Assembly (NCBI GenBank): GCA_030512295.1
Contig: JAULSR010000007.1
Coordinates: 62,001-126,000, forward strand
Reading direction: 5' to 3'
Length of the DNA: 64,000 nucleotides
Origin: Bombardia bombarda
Lineage: Eukaryota > Ascomycota > Sordariomycetes > Sordariales > Lasiosphaeriaceae
Below the pieces are notes generated by a model that was given only the letters and a program-made list of their open reading frames with translations, had not been told where the DNA came from and did no database searches. The translations under genes were made by a program, and so were the position numbers. The number at the start of each line of letters is the position of its first letter. Position 1 is the stretch's first letter. This document shows, one piece after another, positions 46,201 through 59,800 of this stretch.

Positions 46201-48841
46201 TTGGCGAATTAGTCTGAACCTGAGATCGCGCGCCCGGAGGAATTGCCCCCTGAACGTGAACACTCTGAGCCCCTAGGGCAGTTCCTCTTTCGACAATTGA
46301 ACATGCAACCGTGAATATGCAACCGTGAGTGGGTTTGGACGAATCTGACACACGGCGACGTGCACTTTGTACAGACCCTCTGACTCATGAAGTTTGACTA
46401 CTCTTCAGTCCTCACATGTCGTTGATGGCCCGTTGAGGTTTGGTAGCAGTTGAAGTGCCCCCGAGTCTCTCTCACTCGCAGCACTCCCGTCACCCCTAAC
46501 ACTTGCAGGCTGTGGGGTCCGCCGCTTCCGTTTGCGTACTGTGTAAGACAAGACGGGACGGGAATTATGGATTCGGGGTTAATCTTTTTGAGATTGGCTT
46601 TCAGTGCCTTATGACGTTACTCACCCCGCCGAGCCAAGACCCAGCCAGACAGCCACCCACCTGAGATTGCATTTTGTGGCTTGCCCCAAGACCAAATCCC
46701 CACTCACAGCTCCCCACTTTACACCAAATCACTGCTGCACTGCTCCACTAGAGCACTCTCATCGCGTGGCATCTTGTGTACGTACCGGCCTACACTACAT
46801 ATCGATCTGGGCAGGCAGGCAGAATTGGAACTGACAGGTACATGTACATACCGACTACTTTTGTCCTGGCAGGAACGAGGCAGCTGGCTCTGCGCCTGCT
46901 CAACGTTCCCATTTCCAAAGCCTACACTATCTCGAGTTCAGTGGGGTATTGGTGACTTGGGAGGAGACGCGCCTTCCCAACGTAGTACCACTGCAGCCAA
47001 TTGCATTGTTGAAGCGCCACGGTCCTCGGGTATCGAAAGAGCCTGGAAGCTTCATTAAAATGACTTATCGTTCCTGCCCTCCCTCATCGTCTTTGTTCGT
47101 GTTTGTGCAAATCTTTTAGTCTAGACCTAAGACCCCGCCGTTGTCTGAGTTCGAGTTGCACCAGGCAAACGCAAAGCCCAACGCCCCCGGCCGGCACTGG
47201 TGACTTTTGTTCAACCGCCTATGACGACAGTTGAGGCATGTACAAGCAACAAGGGCCCCTCCATCCCTCCCTCCCTCACCATCCGCCTCACATCTGATTA
47301 CCGCCGCCATCGCTGTTGCATTCGCCATAGCCATCATTACCCATGCGCAGCGCACATCTATATTGTGCACCGCATTCCTATTACGCTTTACTCCGCCCTT
47401 TGCGGGTCCCCGTGGATAACCTCGCTTGAGAGGCAGCGACTACCGAGAGGAGCGACATAGAAAAGAGAGAGAGAGAGAGGGGGGGAGAGGTGTGTGGTGA
47501 GCCTCGCAGACCGCTAGACAAGCGAGCTTCTAGAAAGCTAATGATCCGACTCTACGGCCCCGTGCAGGTAGGTGCCTATGGTGGTGGTGGTGGTGGTGGT
47601 GGTGGTGTCTGCTTGTGATGCTTGTATGCTTTTCACCTACACTACACTACAGCGGGAGCGGGATCCTGACCGAGGAAGACGGTACTTGTCGCCGTGACAT
47701 GCAGCAGGTCATGGAAACCATGCGAAGTCGAGGACGTCAAGTAGTGCGCCGGGTGCCATTTCGCGTCTGCAGATCATCCCCTTTTGACATCAAAATTTGC
47801 ATCTCGCTTCCCCCCTCCTTCGCTGCACTACCTGCACTACCTACACTACACGAGACTACGATTCGTAGTTGCCAAAGGTTCCCCTTCAGGTCCCATCGGT
47901 CTCATAGGTCCCCTAGAAGCCCCGCTTCCTTCTTCTTCTCGCCTCCCTCGCTGACGGCTCCATTCCCCGAGACAATCATTCTTACTGCCCGACTGCGTGC
48001 CTACGTAGGTGCCTTCCAGCCTCTGCGCTACTCGTAGTGTGCCTAGGCTAATGGGCCCTCGTCTCTGAATGCCGCCAGTGATCGTCCCGACTACACAGTT
48101 CCTACATCACTGCACCACCCTACCAAGCAGCCTCCAGCACCAATATCTGCAGGCCTCCTAGACTAACCCAGACGAACCAACAGCGATATTCGTTTCCTTA
48201 CATCAGACACAGTCATCCTTCGCTTTCTTGTCGACGTGCTGCGCAGTGGTTGTACATCTTACCTAGCGGTATCTTGTCCACGGCGCACAAACGACGACAT
48301 CGCAACTGGCAAGCAACTGCCTACCTACCTACACGTGTACCTACCTACGGGCGCGGTGAGCACCACCCGGTCGATCGGCGCAGCAGCACTCGGGCCCTGG
48401 GAGAACAGGCTTAGCCCAGTACCCCAACAGTACCTTAGCTAGTGCACCCAGGTTGAGGGGGATCCTGACAGCCGCAACTGACGACATCACCATACATACT
48501 GGGTACAGGGGTCGGGGGGCTCCACAACCGTCGGCACTACCACATCCTGCTCGGGCAAGTCGAGACACCCAAAACAACCACACCCCCGTCTCCCGTCTCC
48601 CGTTTGCAGTCTTGCGTCTGCTCTGTTCTCCACCGCACAACCGTTCCACTGCCTCTTCCTCTGCCCCGTTGGCTCACGATGGCGATTTTGTGTTTATGAG
48701 AAAAAGTGTTCATGGTAACCACTTCAGTTTGTCAACATCGACGGTAACCTACTAAGCTGGTCCTGTCCACGCTCCCAGAAACGCTCACATCGCGAACTCG
48801 AGAGAACAGCCCCCCCATTCAAGTGTACGAGGCGGCCAACC
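43257..48841. other. 5.6-kb gene-free region
   Basis: This is the longest non-coding stretch in the window. I examined frames on both strands and found no spliced or unspliced gene I can support. It holds ACCTAGGT/CCTACC runs (43876-43960 and 45350-45386), a GA run (47463-47480), a GGT run (about 47579-47607) and CT-rich sequence that probably forms the long leader of the phosphatase gene from about 47.8 kb. It marks the right edge of the metabolite cluster. Confidence 0.55.
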
Positions 48842-51800
48842 ATGCCCCCGGAACACCATACCTATTTCACCATGAAAACGTCTACTCGGCCGCTGCCCGG
48901 CTCAGTGCAGGCGACTCATAGCCGTACAAACTCGCAATCCTACTTTGCCGCCAAACCGTCAGTAACCCCCCTGACCTCACCGCGAGCACCACATTCAGTC
49001 GGCCAGCAATACCCACTAGCGCTATCGCCCGGCGGCGCTACTCGAGGCCCCCAAGATGTCCAACCGTCGAGCCCAAACTATTTTGGCCTCAGTATCGAGC
49101 CGGCAGCTGATCCACGGGACTCGTCACTGTTGCCCGCCGATAACTGGAGCTCACCTAACTCCTCAGTGAGGTCGTTTGCTGCTGCTTTACCAATGCAGTT
49201 GCCACTGGATGCCAACCCCGAGTTCGAGGCCTTCAGGAGGCAGATTGATGCAAACCGGGGAAAGACGGGCTTCAGTCTATCGTCTTCGAACTTTGGCTTT
49301 TCGAGTCCGGCCCCGGCCCCGGCATTACACACTCATCACTCTGCCTCAACGCCGTCTGCTCTACAGCGGCCACGGCCCCCGAGGTGGCACACCCATGGAA
49401 GCGATGGCTTCGAATCCCACCGGCCATCGGGGCATGGTGGCGTGAACTCGGGGGGAAGAGAGGAACCCGGCAGCAAAGCGGCTGACACCGATGCTGACAG
49501 TTTGCAAGACTCGGCCTATATGTCTGCAGACTCGAAGCGCGGCTCAGAGGTGTCTCTTAACCCTCCATTTTTCCTGAATGGGGGTCGACATGAGTCTCCC
49601 GCACAATTTCAGTCACCCTTTGGCGCTCCCGGGGGAGCTTGCGCCAACTTCACCCTCTCCCAAATTGAAGATAGGCACCCGCGACTCTCAATGGTCCATG
49701 ACAAAGCGGCACCGACGAGTCCGGGTCTACCCAAACAACAAAGAGCGGACACGGTACCTTTGAAGCTTGAGCCTACTGTACCAAAGTTAATGGCGCCGTC
49801 TCAACTAAAAGATCTCATTGAGAAGGGCCACGTTGGAGAAGTCTTGTTGCTGGATCTTAGGGTTTCGCCACAGTACTCACAGTCCAGGATAAAGGGCGCT
49901 CTCAATCTGTGCATACCCACCACCTTACTCAAGCGAGCTACTTTCAACCTGCAAAAACTTCAGCAGACATTTCAGTCAGACGACGAACAAGGAAAGTTTG
50001 CCAACTGGCGTGACACAAGCTACTTGGTCGTTTATGACGCCTTCTCGTCTGATAGGCGCGATGCCGTATCAGCCATGAACATGCTCAAAAAGTTCACTAA
50101 TGAAGGTTACAATGGTTCTGCATGTATTATCCGTGGGGGATTCAAGGCCTTTGCTGAAGCGTACCCGGACCTAGTCGATCGATCCTCGTGTGCGCCGTCG
50201 CCGCATTTGTCCCTTGGGTCTGCATCCAATGGTGCGCGGCCCACTATCGCGCCTGTTATCGGTGGAGTTTTGCTGCCCATCACCAGCAGCAATCCGAACC
50301 CATTCTTCAACAATATTCGTCAAAACCAGGACCTTGTCGACGGTGTCGGGAGGATGGACGTCGGTATGCCCCAGGGTCTCGATAAGGATCGTCTGCCGAA
50401 ATGGTTGAGAGAAGCAGTCGAGCCCAGTGACCATGGGAGCATGGTCTCGGACAAGTTTCTACGTATTGAGTTGAGAGAGCAGTCGCGGATGAAAGACGCG
50501 TATTCTGTTTCCCAACCTGGAGGACTAAACATGGACGAAAACAAGGTTCAGCTGTCTGGCATTGAGAAGGGTGGCAAAAACCGGTACAAGGATATCCTCC
50601 CTTTTGAACACGCAAGAGTCAGACTGCAAGGCCGGCCCGAGGGGGATTGCGACTATGTCAACGCCAGTCATATCCAGGCCAGTCGGAGTCACAAGCGGTA
50701 CATTGCCAGCCAGGGGCCCCTACCAGCTACGTTTGAGGTAAGCCATACCCCATCTATACATTTTGCCCATGGAGTATGGAGCGCTCCCGTGAACCCTTTG
50801 TTGACAAGTGAAATAGGACTTTTGGTCTGTCATCTGGGACCAGGATGTGCGGGTTATTGTCATGTTGACAGCTGAGTCCGAAGGCGGCCAGTTGAAGTGT
50901 CACCCATATTGGAAAGGGAGAGACTTCGGATCTATCAAGCTCCGAGCCTTGTCGGAAAAGAAAGTATCACTTGATCTTGATAAGTACCGGTCAAATTCTC
51001 AATCTGGCTCAATCTCGACCCCACAAAACTCAGCCTCGAATACTCCTGCCACAGGCCCGACGCAGGAGTCATCTTCGTGGAATACCTCCCAAGCAGAGAT
51101 TGGGCGCCGACGAGCAAACACAACAACCAGCCTGGAGGCAAATGGCCCCAACCCTGCTCAGCCCACCCAGCAGCTTCCTGTTGGTGCAGAGACACCCTTT
51201 GTGATTATTAGAAAATTTGCTCTCAGCCATACTGCACAGCCCTTCTCGCCTATCCGCGAGATCACCCATCTACACTATCCCTCATGGCCGGATTTTGGCG
51301 CACCTGCCCAGCCCAGCCATCTGCTCGCCCTCGTCGAGCTTGCCAACGTAATGCAACGTGCCGCGCTACCTATTGACATCCCCGGGGCTTTAGCTGCGGC
51401 CGGACAGAGTGGTCTCTACCCTCAGAGCAATGGAGGTCGGGAAAGCACCCTGGGTTCCAAGAGCGACGACCCACCCCCTCTGAGCTGGTACGACGAACCC
51501 GAGTCGAGCGAGCACGCAAGACCCATGCTTGTACACTGCTCCGCTGGATGTGGCCGCACGGGTACGTTTTGCACCGTGGATAGCGTCATCGACATGCTGA
51601 AACGCCAGCGGCTACGCGCAGTCAAGCACGCGAATAAGCGGATCGAGCGACGTATCACTCAGACTATGGAGGATCGTGCGAGGGGATTCAAGCGCCAGGC
51701 TTTGGATAGAGACTCTGACGGTGATTTGTCGATGAACGAACAGGCGGACGAAGTTAGCCCCCTCGAAATGCCGCCGGCTTTTGCATTCCCGACGGTTAGC

Positions 51801-52064
51801 CCGACACCTCAACTGGCCAGTGAGGGAAATCTATCACCAACAACCGACAAGGGTATCGATGTCAGCTGGCTCAATGACGACAGCATTGATCTGATCTCGA
51901 GGACCGTGGAGGACTTCCGCAGACAGCGGCTCAGCATGGTACAGAGCTTACGGCAGTTTGTGCTATGTTATGAGACTGTTCTCGAGTGGGTCTGGCGTAT
52001 AGAGGAGCGCGGCGGGACCGTCAATGGCAGAGCAAGAGGCAGAAGTGGAAGCCTGGCATTCTGA
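48842..52064 (+). CDS. Protein tyrosine phosphatase with rhodanese-like domain (Pyp/Ptp2-3 type)
   Basis: Likely cytoplasmic/nuclear tyrosine phosphatase that inactivates stress MAP kinases, by analogy with S. pombe Pyp1/Pyp2 and yeast Ptp2/Ptp3. Exons 48842-50737 and 50817-52064 with a 79-nt GTAAGC...TAG intron give 1047 aa. Seen: a Ser/Pro-rich disordered N-terminus (about 1-310); a rhodanese/CDC25-homology domain at about 320-450 (LLLDLRVSPQYSQSRIKGALNL ... IIRGGFKAF) with no catalytic Cys in its active loop, hence probably for MAPK docking; and a PTP domain starting near NRYKDILPFEHARVRL, with WPD (W789-D791) and the signature HCSAGCGRTG with C873 and R879. A Ser/Thr-rich insert of about 100 residues splits the PTP fold before the WPD loop, and another follows the P-loop. 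The ATG at 48872 is an alternative start. Confidence 0.9.
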
Positions 52065-53150
52065 ACCGAGTTATGGATTTAGATACTATGACTGGATACG
52101 GGACACTGAGATTTTCCGTCGTTTTTTTGCATTTTTGTTCGCGGCATTATAGCGCTTTTTTTGTATTGGGGACAGACAAACGGATAAATAAATGAAAGGG
52201 CAAGAGGTGGAGATAACGGACGGACGACCTGGGTCGGTTGGACTTGGAAAGCACACTTTCATCATTATCATTATACATTACCCCTGGGCATAAAGTAGGG
52301 ATTGGAGAAGGTTTCGGCGCTTCTACTACCATCATAGAATTTACGGATCAGGCGTTTTTCTCCTTGCTCTTTTACTGTATACTTTTGGGTTTCCTTGATT
52401 TTGTTTATTGCTGGCTTTTCGGCGTTTTGCTGGCTGCATTGCATTGTGCATGTGTTTGGATTTGTTCATTTGTGGGGATGCACAGTACATTGCAGTGAAC
52501 ATGGAATATGGCCCTTGGGTATTTATGGAAAGGCGCAAGGAGTCTTATATATATATAGCGGAGACACAGTCGCAATCACAATGGGTTGGACGAAATGGGA
52601 TAAAGTGGCTGTTGCCAGGTCAGTCGGTTGGTTACTTGAAGTAGATGAGATGAGATAGAGGATGCAAGATGAGTGAAGTCGGGTATAAATAGGACACCAT
52701 TACTTTACAGTTTGAAGTTGCGAAGTTGCGAATCCACTGCGCACGGTGTGTTGTGTATAACTCACGACTCAAGTATACCTGTGGCAGCTAATGGTGATAG
52801 CACGAGTGTGAAGTAACGTCTTGTTGTTCCTTCCTTATACCGGGTGGGTGCACACGCAATATGCTTGACTACGGTTTGGTGGACATGATACCACGCGTGA
52901 TCCACTCACTACGAGCACACAAGAAATTCAAGAATATAATGACGACTTTACTGCTGCCCACGGTTCCTTAGCAGAATCAGTCTATTAACGGAGCTCCCCA
53001 TTATGTATTGTACAAGGTACGTCATCTCACAGCCATATTCTCTGTATCTGAGACGCGCGCCAGCCTTCACTCGGCAGATGAGACTGTTCAATTTGTTTCT
53101 CGTAATTTAAACGAGCAGCAGGCAGACAATAACAACAGCATACGTATTCC
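52065..53150. other. Intergenic region between convergent genes
   Basis: AT-rich 3' flanks of the phosphatase (+) and Rpt6 (-) genes. I found only short frames and no recognisable gene or RNA. A short (TA)n run lies at about 52546-52557. Confidence 0.5.
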
Positions 53151-54384
53151 TTAACGCCACAACTTGGCCAAAGATACCTCCTTATCATCGTGCTTGTTCA
53201 GGATCTTAGCCGTTGCCAGCTCGAAGTCCTCCTGCGTGACGTGGACTCTCCTCTCGCGCAGGGCATACATGCCGGCCTCGGTGCACACACCCTTCAACTC
53301 GGCACCCGAGCATCCGTTCATCTTCTCGGCAATCTTGTTCAGGTTGATGCCGCGCGTCAGGTTCATCTTGCGGCTGTGGATGCGCAGAATATCCGCGCGG
53401 GCCTCAACGCTCGGTGGGGGGAACTCGATCTTGCGGTCGATGCGGCCGGGGCGCAGGAGGGCGGGGTCCAGGATGTCGAGACGATTTGTCGCCATGATGA
53501 CCTTGATGTTCTTTGTGGGCTCGAAGCCGTCGAGCTGGTTGAGGAGCTCCAACATGGTTCTTTGGACTTCGGAGTCGCCACCCGAAGACCCCTCGACGCG
53601 AGAGGAGCCGATAGAATCGATCTCGTCCATGAAGATGATGCTGGGGGCGTGTTCGCGGGCCATGACGAAGAGCTCGCGGACCATGCGGCTGCCCTCGCCA
53701 ATGTACTTTTGTACGAGCTCGGAGCCGGATACGCGGATAAACTTGCAGTCGGTGTGGTGGGCGACGGCGCGGGCCAGTAGTGTCTTTCCGGTTCCGGGAG
53801 GCCCGTAGAGGAGAACGCCCTTTGGTTGTGCAATGCCTAGGGACTCGAAGAGCTCGGGGTGTTTGAGTCCAAGCTCGATCACCTCCTTGATTTCCTTGAT
53901 CTGCTGGTCCAGACCACCGATCATGTCGTAGGTGCTGTCGGGTACCTTCTCCACCATCATAAGCGAGACGAGGGGGTCGACCGAGGAGGGCAGGATCTTT
54001 TCGAGCTTGTACGAGTCGGAGAGCAGGGTGACGCGCTTGCCGACTGTGAGCTTGGTGATGTCGACCGAGTCGGATACATCGACGACTGTGAGGAGGGGTC
54101 AATGGCTGTCAGTTGAGTTGAGAAGAGGAGGAGGAGAGATGTGACCTACCATATTTGCCCTCGGGATGCACCTTGACGAGCACCTTCTTGGTGCCCATGA
54201 CCTTGACCACCTCGCCGACATAGGACCCGGGCTGCTGCAGGAGGCCAAGCTCCTCTCTGAGCAGGCGCACCCGCGAGTTGTAATCGTTGCGCTGTGCTTC
54301 GAGGCGGCGCAGGACAGCTTGACCCTTGAGGATCTCGAGCTGCATCGCCTCGATCTTGTTGTGGTAGTAGTTGTCGAGCGCCAT
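53151..54384 (-). CDS. RPT6: 26S proteasome regulatory ATPase Rpt6
   Basis: AAA+ ATPase subunit of the proteasome 19S base ring, which unfolds ubiquitinated proteins and feeds them into the 20S core. Exons 54384-54150 and 54085-53151 with a 64-nt GTAGGT...CAG intron give 389 aa, the usual length for filamentous ascomycetes. Seen: an N-terminal coiled coil (about 10-50), an OB-fold region (GSYVGEVVKVMGTKKVLVKVHPEGKY), the Rpt6-typical MMVEKVPDSTYDMIGGLDQQIKEI, Walker A GPPGTGKT at 173-180 (K179), Walker B IIFMDEID with D231/E232, the second region of homology (MATNRLDILDPALLRPGRIDRK) and a C-terminal SLAKLWR tail. The C-terminal tail differs slightly from the HbYX motif of other Rpt subunits, as is normal for Rpt6. 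The sequence is strongly conserved and shows no anomaly. Confidence 0.97.
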
Positions 54385-56807
54385 GGTGGAAGTCGAAGTC
54401 GCGGCTTGCCGCAGCGCTGGCCCGCGATCTTGCTGTCAAATGTGAGAAAGTAGTGAAGCTTCGTGGGCGGTCTATCTCGGATATTTCGTTGTTTATTTCA
54501 CTAGTGAATTTCTGTAATTGCTGGTGGGTGGTGCTGGTGCTGATGACGATGGCGATGTTGAGGTTTCGTTTGCGGCGGGATTGCAGTGACAACTCGCAAG
54601 GCAGCTTTGGTCAACGCGGCTGCTGGCTGGCTGGCTAGCAGCACGAGCTGACTGCAATTGGCCCCCCCTGATCGAGTTTGCTTGGCGCCGAGCTCCAAAC
54701 AGCAACACCGGCACGTGACTATTTTGTTTAAGAAACGGGAAAGAGCGAAGGCCCGGAACATCGGCGTAAATGAAGCCGACTGACTGTTTGATGGTGCTTC
54801 ACTTCACGTAATGATGTCACTGGTATCAATTCGTTCAACGAGACACTGGAAGGAAAACTACGTGACATGTTGATCTGGGCGTGTTGGCGTCAGACAAGTG
54901 CACAAACAGCTGTTAATACTGGCAAGACTGATAATGGGAAATGGACAGTCGCCAGACTTATTATTAGATGAATACAAGGAGGGTATTGCACTAAACTGAT
55001 TGGTGGTGGCATCTGAATCTTTTGACAGAGGTCGTGAATATGATGGGCTGTTTCTTGGCGGCAGTGAAATTTGTGATGTGATTTTGCCTTTCCTCAGCGC
55101 AGATGATATGATTGAGCCATCAATCCCGGATGCGCGGAGTAGATACCTAGGTACCTACGAATTGTTCTACGAGTCCCTTCCATGTCTTTGATGGCCAGGG
55201 AGGGTAGGTCCATGTACTTAATAATCCAGGTAAACGGGTAGGTGCTGGGCTGGAAGGTAGTGGCTACAAGTTGACGTTTCCTAATATCTGGACTACCTTT
55301 CAATGTCAATCAGTGTAAGCTGCAGTTTCATTTGGACTGCCCTTGCTGTATCACACTGACTTCGAGAAGACGAGTACTTGAGTTGTCATACAAGGCACAA
55401 GCTTGGGCTACCGTCGCTTCCATCAGGCATCGAATCTTATCGAGAACCCACTGTAAGTCTAGAAGGTCCGAGCCGGCCTGAACCTTGGACGCCTTCTCGC
55501 CTCCGCATCCCCACGCACATCACCTTGATCGACCCTTTGAGGACCCTGGAATCCTGCTCCTTTTTAATATTCTCCAACACCAACAGCTATTCACGACACA
55601 CTGCAAATAAAGACATGATCGTCCAGAATATGGCTGATTCTGTTTAGATGGAGGCGAAGCGGTGGATCGGACCAAGGATTACAAAATCGGCTCTGGTGGT
55701 TGAACGGCACAGATCAGGCCAAAAGTGTCCGATATCCTTGTTTCTACACGTACCTTCCTTCGGAGAGACCCGAGGTGGTGTTTTGCGGTTTCCTTGGGTT
55801 TCATGCAGTGGTGCGGGAGGCGCTGGTTGGGCGACCCACTGAAAATGGAAGGAAAGAAAAGCGGAGTTCTGCACACTGCGGCTGCGATGGAGTGAATCCC
55901 GTCCCTCCCCCCACACCGACAACCACTGAGAGCTGGCAGCGCTGTATTCGTAGGCTTCGTAGCAGCTCGCAGCACTGCTGCAGACTGCAGTAGGTAGCAA
56001 GCTCCACTACCCGGGCCAACCCACCGTCGCATCCCTAGCCTGGGCGCATGGGTTTTGCTCGGCATCATTATCCATCCGCCGCACCTGCCAAGTTCCATGC
56101 CCGAGTTCCCTTTCGAGCTTGCGCAACGCAACGCGAATTCTTGTCGTCGGGCGTCACTTCGTCCTCAGCTGACAAGCACACCGCGACACCACGACATACT
56201 GCAAAAGACCTCGGGAAGGTGCAGATTGTTAGCAGAAATGCGTGGTTGAAGTTGCACATCTTTTTCATCTGGATCGTGGATTCTGGGTTCTGGATTCTGG
56301 ATAGCGCCTTCTACTCTTCGTGTCTTTTCTTCCTTTTGAAATTGCCTGCGCCCTCTTCCCATTCTGACCCGTGTTTATGTTGTTGTCCTGCCGTTCCAGC
56401 CCGAGCTGACGATAAACTCTGCAACTTGCTTTTCTCTTCTCTGATTTTCCTTCGCGTCATGCCGATATAGGATACTCAAGCACAAGTGCCAGCACGATCT
56501 TGCACCTATTACCTAACTACTGTGCTTTTGACAGCTACAACCACGGTCTAGATGCGCCCGTCGTCGTTCCCGCCTTCTCAACCATCGAGGTCGTACTATG
56601 AATCGGAAAGACCACATTGGGCAGCTCCGTGCAATCGTTGATTACTATTTTAGATAGAGCAAAGCTCGTGGTTCCAAGACACTACACCCTTCTTCAAGAC
56701 TGCAGCAGGCAGCTTATTTATCTGCTGCATCTTCTTTCTCCGCGCTCCCGCTATCGCTCCCGCCAGCTCCATCGCCATCCACACATCCACACACCCGCCC
56801 CGCCATC
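54385..56807. promoter_or_regulatory. Divergent intergenic region, Rpt6 / Vnx1-like exchanger
   Basis: The 2.4-kb space must hold both promoters. It contains a TACCTAGGTACCTA motif at about 55143-55156 and CT-rich sequence before 56808 that is probably the 5' UTR of the exchanger. Short frames here show no conserved features. Confidence 0.5.
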
Positions 56808-59800
56808 ATGGACCCTCCCTCCCAGACGGGCGACGAGTCCTCCTCCGACCCCTCACCTACCGACACGCGCCATCCCGCTCGTTACGAGTCCATCACTGGC
56901 CGAGACGACGCCCTCGCTGAGAGCGCTCAGTCGACGGATACCGTGCGGAGGAGACCTGAACCAAGCTATGGTGGGTACAGATCAAGCTTCTCCTGCACGA
57001 GGACTTGGCGTCCTTGGAGCTTTTTTGTACCGAGAGACTGACCGCTTGTTCCTCATGCAGGCTCAATAAACAGCCCCAAAGCGGGAACGAGCATGAATAT
57101 CGACACCGAACGAGCTATCTCTCGAGCCGGACCGGGCAGCTCTCTACGATCGCCAATGCTGGGCCCCGACCGAGGCCGACCACGCCCACGAAAGCCTCCC
57201 ATGGCCCGTCGCGCCTCCTCTAATGCCCAGGCTCCCCACCGGGGCGAATTCTTCTCGGTCGACGATGGCATCGCCGAGGTCGAGGCTGACCAAGTCGGAC
57301 GCCAGAACAGCTATGTCTCAACCGTGCGGAGGCGCCCTGTCGTCCCTCCGTCCTTATCAAGAGTCCATTCAGCGCGCGATGACGACGGCATGGACGAACT
57401 ACCCGAGGCCGAGATGGAGCAGACCGAAGAACCCATTCCCGTGGAGGAGCCTGTTGAGGAGACGGCTGCACAGGACGAGGTTGCCGAGGACGAGACGCCC
57501 AATGAGGATGACGAGGACGATGACATTAGCGACGCCGAGAGCTTCACCTTGAAGGACCGCCAACAGGCCATCAACGAAACCCATCCCTTCGGTATCAGGC
57601 TATGGAAGCCAGCTCTGTACAAGAAGGATCGGTCCGTGCAAAAGAATGCAGAGGGCGACATCCACTCGTCGCCAGGCGGACGGGTCAGCCGCTGGCTGTT
57701 TTTCTTCAACGTTATATGGACATTGTGCTTTGGCTGGTGGATGGCCCTCATTGCGTTCGCTGGCGCTGTCATCTGCTTCGCCTTCGCAGCTGCGCCTAGT
57801 GGGCGAGAGTACGGGCGTGTGCTGAGGGGTCTGGCCGGTTACCTGTTCTACCCGTTCGGTAAGTTCGTGCGGCTGGAGCAACAGGAAGCTTACCTGGACG
57901 AGGACCAGGGCGAGGGCAGAAGCATCAGCGAGTATGAGCAGTGGCAGAGCGGTGACTTGGAGTACGGCCAGCTTTACTTTGGCCCGGAGAGGAACCGGTC
58001 TATTGTTGGCCGCTCCCGGAGGAGCATCGACTCGGAACCCGATGAGACGGAGAGTCTCCTTGGTAGAGGGCGTGGTGGGCATAGCTCCGACCCCGACCTC
58101 CCACGCATGAAGCGCAGATTGTTCGGTCGTGGCCAGTGGAATATCGGCCGTGTCATATTCTTCGCCTTTTTCTACTTCCTGATCATGCCCTCTCTCTTCA
58201 TCGTCTCGGCCATCTGCTGGTTCCTGGTTTTCTGGATTCCTATGGGGAAGGTCACTATGCTTCTCTTCGACCACCTTCGCCGCCATCCTCTGGCCCTTTC
58301 CTTCGAGTCCGACCTATCTTCTGCCCGCACCACGTCAGGCCCACACTCGTCCATCTTGGTCTGCACCTATCGAGCCGTGGGTATGAAGTATTGGAAATAC
58401 ACTGTCGACGGAACCAACATCTTCTTGATCAACCTCATGGCTATTGTCTGCCTTGTCATTTTTGACTGGCTTGTCCTGGACGGCGTATTACACGTGGACA
58501 ATTTCCTAACTTCGCCTGCCTTCCTCTTTGTTGCCGGCCTTCTCTCCATCATCCCTCTCGCCTATTTCATTGGCCAGGCCGTTGCTTCCATCTCTGCGCA
58601 GTCCTCAATGGGCCTGGGTGCCGCAATCAATGCCTTCTTCTCGACCATCGTCGAGGTCTTCCTCTACTGTATCGCGCTCCAACAGGGCAAGGCTCAGCTG
58701 GTGGAAGGCAGTATTATTGGTAGCATATTTGCAGGCATTCTCTTCCTTCCCGGCCTTTCCATGTGCTGCGGAGCCATCAAGCGCAAGACGCAGCGCTTCA
58801 ACTCAAAGTCGGCCGGCGTGACATCGACAATGCTCCTCTTTGCTGTCATTGGCGCTTTTGGTCCAACTCTGTTTTACCAAATCTACGGAACCCATCAGCT
58901 CACTTGCCAGGACTGCACCAGCTTTGACCGCCCCAGCCACGGAGGAGCATTTAGGGACTGCCGCAGGTGCTACTTCTCTCAGATCCCCGCCCTCAATGAT
59001 CGTTTCTATCTCCAGGCTGTGCGTCCCTACTGCTACCTTGCTGCTGGTATGCTTTTCTTATCATACATTATTGGTCTTTGGTTTACACTACGCACCCACG
59101 CAGCCGTCATCTGGAACACCGATGCCGACGAGAAGAAGCACGATGACGGCATGACACCGCACAGCAGTGCGCGTCCCTCAGGGACTCCTTTTATTGGTGA
59201 CACTTCGGGTGCCGATATTCGCGATTCGCACCTATACAAGCGCATTCTGGGCCAGTCCTTACGCCAGGTCGGACACCAGCACAGCGTCTCGGAGCAGCAA
59301 TCTCGATTTGGCTCGAGTGCCGCAGCTGGCGGGGCCAATGGAACTCCCCATGTTGTTCCCCCAAAGACTGCAGGCTATGATGCTCACGGCCTGAGCACTA
59401 CCATCACAATACCGGGCTTTTCAGATGCCGAGAATGACAATCTCGTCCATCAGGTTACGGAGATCGCTGCGACTGCCGCGGCTGTCGCGGCCAGGAATGC
59501 GCAAACACCACGCAGAACCTCGGCCCATGGAGCCTCAGTTCCAACGATTGCCCATCCATCCACTTCGATCTCGAGCGCCCGCCATGTTCCAATCCGCGCC
59601 GCAACCTTCCCAGACCATGAAGATGTCCAAGACCTGGGGAATTCCCAAGCAGCTGGGCATGGGGGGGCGGCCACGATGCGCCAAACTGGAGCCGTCTCAA
59701 GAGTGCTATTATCCTCATGGGAGCCACAGTTCTTTATGCCATCATTGCTGAAATCCTTGTCGACACGGTGGATGTTGTTCTAGAGAGCTTTGAGATTGAC

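Noticed and set aside
45411..46351. Overlapping frames in the gene desert as small genes
   Set aside because: They are on both strands, none exceeds chance length, and I found no splice partners or protein-like composition.
47579..48037. A Pro/Phe-rich frame after the GGT repeat as a gene
   Set aside because: It derives from simple CT-rich sequence in the probable phosphatase leader and has no conserved motif.
43257..48841. CRISPR array or bacterial-type island
   Set aside because: No regular spaced repeats; the flanking genes are eukaryotic and intron-bearing.
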